Source of the DNA: an uncultured Eubacterium sp.
Lineage (GTDB): Bacteria > Bacillota > Clostridia > Oscillospirales > Acutalibacteraceae
Direction: 5' to 3'
DNA: 64,000 nt
NCBI GenBank assembly: GCA_910577195.1
Contig: CAJTLP010000002.1
Location: 186,001 to 250,000, forward strand
In this document: one piece after another, positions 58,298 through 64,000 of the stretch
How positions within the stretch are numbered: position 1 is the stretch's first letter
Layout: every line of letters begins with the position of its first letter
Notes under the pieces: generated by a model
Databases searched by the model: none
The model's input: only the letters and a program-made list of their open reading frames with translations
What the model was told of the DNA's origin: nothing
Position numbers and translations under genes: made by a program

Positions 58298-58337
58298 AGC
58301 GAGAAATTCGCTATTGACTTTTAGCGAAAATTTCGCT
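58298..58337. promoter_or_regulatory. Twin operators between the XRE gene and the small membrane-protein gene
   Basis: AGCGAGAAATTCGCT (58298-58312) and AGCGAAAATTTCGCT (58323-58337), both AGCGA-N5-TCGCT, centres 25 bp apart (about 2.4 turns). A rightward TTGACT (58314-58319) lies between them. Confidence 0.8.
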
Positions 58338-58369
58338 GAAATATATTTATAAAAGAAAGGGGTTTTAAT

Positions 58370-58627
58370 ATGGGTTGGTACGAAGAAGAAAAAATTGCGA
58401 CAGAAGTTAAATGGGCTCGAGAAGATATAAGCAGTGAATTGCGTGACTTACGAGAAGCACAAATTCGTGCAAATCAGCAGGCGAATCGCAGACCATCAGA
58501 GCCTTTGCCGCCTGAAGTAAAAAAGAAATTGCTTAAAGCAGGTTTATGGATATTTGTAGGTTTTGCGGCATTTGGAGGATTATCAAGTATAGGACTTTTT
58601 ATTATTTGTCTATTATATAATTGCTAA
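58370..58627 (+). CDS. Small tail-anchored membrane protein
   Basis: An 85-aa protein behind AAAGGGG: a charged helical N-terminal half (WYEEEKIATEVKWAREDISS, ELRDLREAQIRANQQANRR), a proline segment (SEPLPPEVKKK), and one C-terminal membrane helix (LWIFVGFAAFGGLSSIGLFI) ending LLYNC. Controlled by the divergent XRE repressor by arrangement. Could be a phage-like or toxin-like small protein; no homologue recognised. Confidence 0.7.
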   Translation: MGWYEEEKIATEVKWAREDISSELRDLREAQIRANQQANRRPSEPLPPEVKKKLLKAGLWIFVGFAAFGGLSSIGLFIICLLYNC

Positions 58628-58634
58628 GTATAAA

Positions 58635-58675
58635 CAAAAACGGTATGCACAAATTTATGCATACCGTTTTTTATT
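58635..58675. terminator. Bidirectional terminator
   Basis: AAAAACGGTATGCA and TGCATACCGTTTTT, stem of 14 bp, loop near CAAATTTA. Confidence 0.9.
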
Positions 58676-58685
58676 CTTAATTATA

Positions 58686-59627
58686 TTATTTCACAAACTC
58701 CTCAGCGACTTTGGTAATGTTTTCTGCGCTGAGGCCGAACTGCTTGAGAAGGTCAACGGCAGGACCGCTGTGGCCGAATTCATCATTTACGCCGATTCTT
58801 TTAACAGGAGTAGGGCATTTTTCACTGAGCACTGAGCAGACAGCCTCACCGAGACCGCCGATAATATTATGCTCCTCAACAGTGATTACCTTTCCTGTTT
58901 TCTTAGCGGATGCAATAACAAGCTCCTCATCAAGCGGCTTGATTGTTGCAATGTTGATGATTTCAGCGCTGATACCCTTTTCAGCAAGTGCCTTGCCTGC
59001 CTCGATTGCCTCAGCAACCATAAGACCGTTGGCAATGATTGTTACATCTGTACCCTCTGCTACAACCTCGCCCTTGCCAATTTCAAACTGATAGCTATCG
59101 TCGTGGAACACAGGAACTGCAAGTCTGCCGAATCTGAGATATACAGGGCCGTCGTAATGATAAGCAGCCTTGACTGCCTGCTTTGCCTCAACATCATCAG
59201 CAGGGCAGATAACAACCATACCCGGAATGGCTCTCATCAGTGCAAAGTCCTCACAGCACTGGTGTGACGCACCGTCCTCACCAACGGAAATACCTGCGTG
59301 TGTTGCACCGATTTTAACGTTAAGGTGCGGATAGCCGATTGTGTTTCTTACCTGCTCGAATGCTCTGCCTGCGGCAAACATTGCAAAGCTGGATGCAAAC
59401 GGAACAAGTCCCATTGTGCTCATACCTGCAGCAACGCAAAGCATATTTGCCTCTGCGATACCGCAGTTGATATGTCTGTTCGGATATTCCTTTTTGAATA
59501 TTCCTGTCTTTGTAGCCGCTGAAAGGTCAGCGTCAAGAACAACTAATTTATCTGCGCCCTCTGCTGCAAGCTCCTTAAGAGCATTACCATAGCTTTCACG
59601 AGTGGCAACCTTTTTAATCTCTGCCAT
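58686..59627 (-). CDS. Transketolase, C-terminal subunit
   Basis: A 313-aa half transketolase carrying the pyrimidine-binding and C-terminal domains: LVVLDADLSAATKTGIFKKE, RHINCGIAEANMLCVAAGMS, VGEDGASHQCCEDFALMRAI, VYLRFGRLAVPVF, and EHNIIGGLGEAV. Works with the N-terminal subunit encoded 2 bp upstream; splitting is normal in Firmicutes and archaea. Pentose phosphate pathway, cytosol. Confidence 0.95.
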   Translation of the reverse strand: MAEIKKVATRESYGNALKELAAEGADKLVVLDADLSAATKTGIFKKEYPNRHINCGIAEANMLCVAAGMSTMGLVPFASSFAMFAAGRAFEQVRNTIGYPHLNVKIGATHAGISVGEDGASHQCCEDFALMRAIPGMVVICPADDVEAKQAVKAAYHYDGPVYLRFGRLAVPVFHDDSYQFEIGKGEVVAEGTDVTIIANGLMVAEAIEAGKALAEKGISAEIINIATIKPLDEELVIASAKKTGKVITVEEHNIIGGLGEAVCSVLSEKCPTPVKRIGVNDEFGHSGPAVDLLKQFGLSAENITKVAEEFVK

Positions 59628-59629
59628 AA

Positions 59630-60478
59630 TTATGCCTCCTCAATCTCTGCAAGTGCAGCCTTAAGCTCAGCCATTGCAATATTATATTCTTCTTCGTTAG
59701 GTGCTTTGCCGTGCCAGTCAACCTGATTTTCCATAAAGGAAACGCCCTTGCCCTTAACGGTTTTCATAATGATGCCGAAAGGCTTGTCACATTTATGGAA
59801 AGCGTCAAATGCTTTTTCAAGCTCATCAAAATCATTGCCATTTACGGTAATAACATCAAGACCGAATGCCTTGAGCTTTTCGTCAATCGGCTCAGCACTC
59901 ATAACCTCGTCGCACTTGCCGTCAATCTGAAGTCCGTTGCAGTCAATGATAACGCAAAGATTGTCAAGATTATATTGGTTGGCAAACATAAGAGCCTCCC
60001 AAACCTGACCCTCTTCAATTTCACCGTCACCTAAAAGAGTATAAACATTGATTTTATCATTGCCTATGTACTTTGCACCCTTAGCCATACCCACTGCAGT
60101 GCTTATGCCCTGACCAAGTGAGCCTGTTGACATATCAATGCCGGGTACAGTGTTCATATTCGGATGACCCTGAAGATAGGAATCAATGTGACGAAGAGTA
60201 GGTAAATCCTCAACAGGGAAATAACCCTTATGTGCCAGTGCACTGTAAAGACCGGGTGCACAGTGACCCTTTGAAAGAACAAATCTGTCACGATCAGGTG
60301 CAGCAGGATTCTTTGGGTCGAGATTTTTCATCTCTTTAAAATAGAGGTATGCAAAAAGGTCAGCCGATGAAAGGCTTCCGCCGGGATGGCCGGCTTTTGC
60401 TCCATAGGTGCTTTCAATGATTCCCATTCTGATTTTTGCAGCATAGGAGGAAAGCATTTTTTTTGTTTCTGTGTTCAT
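59630..60478 (-). CDS. Transketolase, N-terminal subunit
   Basis: A 282-aa half carrying the TPP/Mg site: AGHPGGSLSSADLFAYLYF, VLSKGHCAPGLYSALAHKGY, PGIDMSTGSLGQGISTAVGM, and LLGDGEIEEGQVWEALMFAN (GDG...N motif). Forms the active enzyme with the adjacent subunit. Ribosome site CAGGAG. Confidence 0.95.
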   Translation of the reverse strand: MNTETKKMLSSYAAKIRMGIIESTYGAKAGHPGGSLSSADLFAYLYFKEMKNLDPKNPAAPDRDRFVLSKGHCAPGLYSALAHKGYFPVEDLPTLRHIDSYLQGHPNMNTVPGIDMSTGSLGQGISTAVGMAKGAKYIGNDKINVYTLLGDGEIEEGQVWEALMFANQYNLDNLCVIIDCNGLQIDGKCDEVMSAEPIDEKLKAFGLDVITVNGNDFDELEKAFDAFHKCDKPFGIIMKTVKGKGVSFMENQVDWHGKAPNEEEYNIAMAELKAALAEIEEA

Positions 60479-60507
60479 AGTTAAACTCCTGTATATAAAA
60501 TATATTT

Positions 60508-61812
60508 TTAATTAATCTGTGTGTAGAAGGTGTCAAGAACAGTCTGCATCAGCTTATCCTCATCAGGATAAAACTCTGCATACACCACATCGCCGTAGTC
60601 AACCCTTGTGCTCGGTTTCATTTCACCCTCAAGTGTTGTGGTTTCAAAGTCGGTAATGTTCTTTGAAATCAGAAGTGATGCCAGATAGGTTACATCTGAA
60701 AGAGAAATGTTTGTTGAGCTATAATCCATTGCAGTTGAATAAAGATTGCTGATAATGCTGAAATCGTTCATAACCGCAGGAATAAGCTGCGCCGCAAATG
60801 CCTTGATATACTGAACCTGCCTTGCGGTTCTGTTAAGGGATGCGTTGACTGTGTCCATATCTCTTGTTCTTACATATTTTTCCGTCAAATCACCTACAAG
60901 GTGAACGGTGTCACCCTTTTTGATTCCGAGATCATCAAAATCATAAAGTGACTGTACGGTTACACCGCCGATCGCATCATTTATCGGTGCAATTCCGTTA
61001 AGATCAAGCGCAAAATATTTGCTGATTGGTACATTATATAATATACGGCTGAGTGAGGTTGTTACGTTTGTAGCTGATGTGTCCGTTCCGTTACCGTAAG
61101 CGTAGCTGAGACAGAGCTGCATTTCCTCATTTCTAAGGAATATATTATTTTCTGAATAAAGATCAACCTCAACCATCGTATCACGTGGGATTGCCAGTGC
61201 CTTCGCCTTACCTGTGGAAGTGTCAACTGTAAGGATGATATTGGCATCCGCCTGACCGGCTGTGCCGACAACACCGTCCTTCAGTCCCAGATCACGCTTA
61301 TCAACACCGATAAATGCGATTGAAACGATATTGCTGTTGTATACATAATCGTGACCGTTATAGGAAATCTTTTCCTCATAGTCCGTCTGGGTTGTGACGT
61401 TTGTCAAATCACTTTTTCCCGTCTGTCCTAAAAAGAAGAATGTTCCCACAAATGCAAAAATAATCACAAGAATGATAATGAGGACAGAAAGGGCCACCTT
61501 AGCCGCAGCAGGCATTTTTTTCTTTTTCTTCTTTCTGCTGTGGCTTGAGTGTGAGGAATGGGAAGAATGTGAACCTGATGAATGATGATGGTGATGGTGT
61601 GAGCCGCTGTGGTGGCGGTGATACTGCTTTTCCTTCATCTTAAAATCATCCGCAGACGCATTGCTGCTTAATCCCTGATTTTCAGACGCAGTGCTTGTAA
61701 GCATTTCATCATCAATTTCAAATGGGCTGTTATTTGTGACGGTATCATCAACGTCAATCGGAAATCCGTCACTGTCAAAATTTTCTAAATTAGGATCAAT
61801 TGGTCTTTTCAT
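60508..61812 (-). CDS. LCP-family cell-wall polymer ligase with His-rich cytoplasmic tail
   Basis: A 434-aa protein. The cytoplasmic part of about 100 residues contains HRHHSGSHHHHHHSSGSHSS followed by more SHSSHS and a run of lysines, then a membrane helix (VALSVLIIILVIIFAFVGTF). LCP domain: IAFIGVDKRDLGLKDGVVGT, ALAIPRDTMVEVDLY, LDLNGIAPINDAIGGVTVQS, and KYVRTRDMDTVNASLNRTAR. Key arginines are present. Its start overlaps the end of the sortase gene by 17 bp. Confidence 0.88.
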   Translation of the reverse strand: MKRPIDPNLENFDSDGFPIDVDDTVTNNSPFEIDDEMLTSTASENQGLSSNASADDFKMKEKQYHRHHSGSHHHHHHSSGSHSSHSSHSSHSRKKKKKKMPAAAKVALSVLIIILVIIFAFVGTFFFLGQTGKSDLTNVTTQTDYEEKISYNGHDYVYNSNIVSIAFIGVDKRDLGLKDGVVGTAGQADANIILTVDTSTGKAKALAIPRDTMVEVDLYSENNIFLRNEEMQLCLSYAYGNGTDTSATNVTTSLSRILYNVPISKYFALDLNGIAPINDAIGGVTVQSLYDFDDLGIKKGDTVHLVGDLTEKYVRTRDMDTVNASLNRTARQVQYIKAFAAQLIPAVMNDFSIISNLYSTAMDYSSTNISLSDVTYLASLLISKNITDFETTTLEGEMKPSTRVDYGDVVYAEFYPDEDKLMQTVLDTFYTQIN

Positions 61813-62608
61813 CGTTTGTCAATACTCCGCAAATTAAATATCTACTGCTTTTCTGATTTGTTATACAGGTTGACAGAATCACAATTTTACTTGATTCTGT
61901 GATTGGTTTGTCCAGTTCGGTTCTGACGTTTTTCAAAGCCGAATCAGGATTCTGTACGTATTCCTGAAATTCCTCTACAACGGTGGTATCAGCGAAGTTA
62001 AAGGAATTCATTATGTGACGATCATCATACTTGAAGGCAGATATCACCTGGTAGGTTAATTTTCTGCCCGGTGCGTATATATAAAAATATGGGTGTGTGT
62101 CAAAAAATTCCTTATCTTCAAACTTATGCAAGGTGGTGAACATTGTGTCACCATAGCCGTTGTGCCCATATATAACAGTGAAAGCATCGTTAAAGTTTTT
62201 ATGGTTTATAAGCTCTGTGTATATCGCACCGCTTGCAGACCAGCTTTTGTCCTCAGCCTTATGCTTGAGATAGAATTCATCATTCGTTGAATTCTGCACA
62301 ATCGGGTGGTCAACATTGGTATCATCAACTTTAATCCATGCATATATTTCGTCGTTCTGTGCTTTAAGTGATTTAAAATCAATCGGATTTTCAACAAGAC
62401 TGTCAGATGAAGCTACGCTTTTGGTAGTTGATGAAGTGGTGGTCGGTGACGGCTTGGATATACTGTTATTATATAATTGTATTCCGAAATAAACACCGCA
62501 GAAAACAAGAACAAATACTATAATGAAAATAAGTATAAGCTTTGTGGGGCTTTTTTTTCTTTTGTTTTCATTTTCTTCATTGTTTTCATCAAAATCATTT
62601 TTTATCAA
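61796..62608 (-). CDS. srtB: Class B sortase
   Basis: Membrane transpeptidase that anchors surface proteins. TTG 62608 is preferred (AGGGTG six bases before); a GTG at 62617 overlaps that site. About 270 aa: acidic/basic start, membrane helix (LILIFIIVFVLVFCGVYFGI), Ser/Thr stalk, then the catalytic domain with His in VIYGHNGYGDTMF, Cys in VILSTCITNQKSSRYLICG and Arg in the same stretch. Class B by the insertion between His and Cys and by the N-terminal helix. Its probable substrate is encoded directly upstream. Confidence 0.92.
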   Translation of the reverse strand: MIKNDFDENNEENENKRKKSPTKLILIFIIVFVLVFCGVYFGIQLYNNSISKPSPTTTSSTTKSVASSDSLVENPIDFKSLKAQNDEIYAWIKVDDTNVDHPIVQNSTNDEFYLKHKAEDKSWSASGAIYTELINHKNFNDAFTVIYGHNGYGDTMFTTLHKFEDKEFFDTHPYFYIYAPGRKLTYQVISAFKYDDRHIMNSFNFADTTVVEEFQEYVQNPDSALKNVRTELDKPITESSKIVILSTCITNQKSSRYLICGVLTNDEKTN

Positions 62609-62624
62609 AATAATCACCCTGAGA

Positions 62625-62663
62625 TTAAAAAGACCTGTTTACCAATAAAGGCAAACAGGTTTT
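62625..62663 (-). terminator. Terminator after the surface-protein gene
   Basis: ACCTGTTT/AAACAGGT core stem (about 12 bp with one G-T) and a leftward TCTTTTTAATC tail, between the surface-protein and sortase genes. Confidence 0.8.
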
Positions 62664-62680
62664 CTTATAAGTTATTGAAA

Positions 62681-63226
62681 TTACTCAGCATCCTTCTTCT
62701 TAGCTGCTGTAAGAGTTGCAATACCGGCACAAGCAATTGCGATACCGCTTGCAGCTAAAGCTGAAGACATACCTGTTGCAGGAGCCTTTGAAGAATTGTT
62801 CTTCTTTGTTGTTGTAGTAGCATCTGTACCAAAATCAACAAGTGCGTTTACGATTACTTCACCGTTATCGTAGTCTGCGATAGCTTCAGCAGAGATGAAA
62901 GTAATTGTTAATGAACCGTCTTCATTGTAAGACAGTGTGTAATCTGTACCCTCTGCAAGACCCAAATCCTCAAGATTCTCTTCCCAGCCTGTAAGTGTAC
63001 CTTCACCAACATATGTGAATGTGATTGACTTAGGATTTGTTTTATCAGGAGAATAAATGATGTCTGTTTCAGTAACAACACCATTTACCTGAAGAATAGG
63101 CTTTTTGTTGACAGCAGTTGAAGCTGTAGGGCTGTTAACTGTTGCTGCCATTGCAGGAACAACAGACATAGCGAATACGGAAACTGTCATTATTGCAGCC
63201 ATAACAAAAGATAATATTTTTTTCAT
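62681..63226 (-). CDS. Sortase-anchored surface protein with APATG motif
   Basis: A 181-aa exported protein; start ATG 63226 behind AGAGGTG. Signal peptide MKKILSFVMAAIMTVSVFAM ending AMA-A, a middle domain of about 110 residues (ITFTYVGEGTLTGWEENLED, YTLSYNEDGSLTITFIS) resembling a small beta-sandwich, a Thr/Lys linker, then the sorting signal KAPATG, a hydrophobic helix (ALAASGIAIACAGIATLTAA) and KKKDAE. The (A)PxTG form fits class B type sorting signals of Clostridia. Confidence 0.88.
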   Translation of the reverse strand: MKKILSFVMAAIMTVSVFAMSVVPAMAATVNSPTASTAVNKKPILQVNGVVTETDIIYSPDKTNPKSITFTYVGEGTLTGWEENLEDLGLAEGTDYTLSYNEDGSLTITFISAEAIADYDNGEVIVNALVDFGTDATTTTKKNNSSKAPATGMSSALAASGIAIACAGIATLTAAKKKDAE

Positions 63227-63350
63227 AATAAACACCTCTATATACTTTTACATAAATATACAGTAATACAATATTTGATTAAATTATATCACCGAAATTT
63301 GGTTTTGTAAAGACTTTTTTTAAAATATATTATTACAAATTATAGCAGAA

Positions 63351-63384
63351 AATGCATAGCCACAATGTATTGTGGCTATGCATT
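63351..63384 (-). terminator. Perfect hairpin after the ABC transporter gene
   Basis: AATGCATAGCCACAA (63351-63365) and TTGTGGCTATGCATT (63370-63384), loop TGTA. The leftward tail TTCTGCTATAATTTG is a weak T-tract. Confidence 0.6.
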
Positions 63385-63426
63385 CATTTTGCTTGTTCAG
63401 AAATACAATATATTATTGCGAAAATT

Positions 63427-63999
63427 TTAGCTTAGTTTTGCCTTGCCTGTGCATAATTCGTAATATCTTCCCTTTTGGCTGATCAGATCCTCGTGGTCGC
63501 CGCGTTCAATGATTGCACCGTTTTCAAGTACCATTATAGCATCTGAATTGCGGACGGTTGAAAGTCTGTGGGCAATTACAAATACGGTTCTGTTCATCAT
63601 CAATCGGTCCATACCATGTTCAATATGAAGCTCTGTACGTGTATCAATTGAAGATGTTGCCTCGTCAAGAATCATAACAGGAGGGTCAGCAACAGCAGCA
63701 CGAGCTATTGCAAGCAGCTGCCTCTGTCCCTGTGAAAGGCTTTCGCCGTCACCGGTGATTTTTGTATTGTATCCGTCAGGAAGACGTCTTATAAATGAAT
63801 GGGCAGAGGCAAGCTTTGCTGCCTCAATACATTCTTCGTCTGTTGCATCAAGTCTGCCGTAGCGGATATTATCCATAACCGTGCCGGTGAACATATGGGT
63901 ATCCTGAAGAACGATAGCAAGACTTTTTCTTAAATCATTCTTTTTGATACGCTTAATGTCAATGCCGTCGTAGGTGATTGAACCCTCCTGAATATCGTA
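63427..63999 (-). CDS. ABC transporter ATP-binding/permease protein (N-terminus beyond window)
   Basis: The C-terminal ATPase part (190 residues visible, open to the window edge) of an exporter-type ABC protein. Seen: YDGIDIKRIKKNDLRKSLAI, Q-loop VLQDTHMFTGTVMDNIRYG, signature LSQGQRQLLAIARAAV, Walker B MILDEATSSIDTRTE, H-loop IAHRLSTVRNSDAIMVLENG. This pattern is of fused permease-ATPase exporters (MdlB/LmrA type), often encoded as a heterodimer pair. Walker A is outside the window. Confidence 0.93.
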   Translation of the reverse strand, partial: YDIQEGSITYDGIDIKRIKKNDLRKSLAIVLQDTHMFTGTVMDNIRYGRLDATDEECIEAAKLASAHSFIRRLPDGYNTKITGDGESLSQGQRQLLAIARAAVADPPVMILDEATSSIDTRTELHIEHGMDRLMMNRTVFVIAHRLSTVRNSDAIMVLENGAIIERGDHEDLISQKGRYYELCTGKAKLS

Positions 64000-64000
64000 A

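Noticed and set aside
1..64000. CRISPR arrays, tRNA or rRNA genes
   Set aside because: No regularly spaced repeats, cloverleaf patterns or rRNA-like stretches were found on reading either strand.

Overview
The window looks like a low-GC anaerobic Firmicute of the Oscillospirales/Ruminococcaceae type; genus is not claimed. Pointers are pyruvate phosphate dikinase, an oxygen-sensitive class III ribonucleotide reductase, a split transketolase, sortase B with an APATG-anchored surface protein, Tn4451-type transposon remnants and a Firmicute-style replication-origin gene order. Nearly every gene has a purine-rich ribosome binding site.

Left part (1-9.3 kb): the end of ppdK, then a two-gene exopolysaccharide O-acylation module (MBOAT + DHHW protein), a 58-aa orphan, and a leftward folate operon (LCP-like gene, folE, folP, ybjQ-like, folB, folK). 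A 284-bp inverted-repeat element sits between folB and folK.

Origin core (9.3-21.2 kb): dnaA, dnaN, rlbA, recF, remB, gyrB, two YcxB-like membrane genes, gyrA and an LCP gene, all rightward. The dnaA-dnaN gap carries a cluster of DnaA-box-like 9-mers of unusual form (TTTTCAACA/TTTTCCACA) and is the best oriC candidate.

A short regulatory stretch (21.2-23.9 kb) holds a small ribbon-helix-helix-like gene with a highly conserved leader (a second copy lies at 48.5 kb), a long palindrome, a histidine phosphatase, an XRE regulator with a perfect operator over its promoter, and mtnN. Next comes rpmH-rnpA-yidD-yidC-jag-mnmE-mnmG-rsmG-noc-parA-parB-serS-ydcF (24.2-36.1 kb), with three parS sites before parA. 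This block runs in the same direction as dnaA, not divergently from it as in Bacillus subtilis.

Accessory part (36.1-48.8 kb): remnants of a Tn4451-like mobilizable transposon (serine recombinase, MobC-like protein and possible oriT on the left, TnpV on the right) flank a phosphate-starvation locus, pstS-C-A-x-gtrA-gtrA/HAD-MBL-pstB-phoP-phoR. The locus lacks phoU and has four unexpected genes inserted between pstA and pstB. Two inverted copies of a short repeat bound the whole segment.

Right part (48.8-64 kb): an MBL-fold hydrolase, a membrane protein, nrdD-nrdG behind an NrdR-type site, a frameshifted merR gene with a classic 19-bp-spacer MerR promoter, a lipoyl-less acyltransferase, an iron alcohol dehydrogenase, another GtrA gene, a divergent XRE/small-membrane-protein pair with twin operators, the two transketolase halves, sortase B followed by a His-rich LCP protein, the sortase substrate, and the end of an ABC exporter. 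I saw no rRNA, tRNA or CRISPR array.
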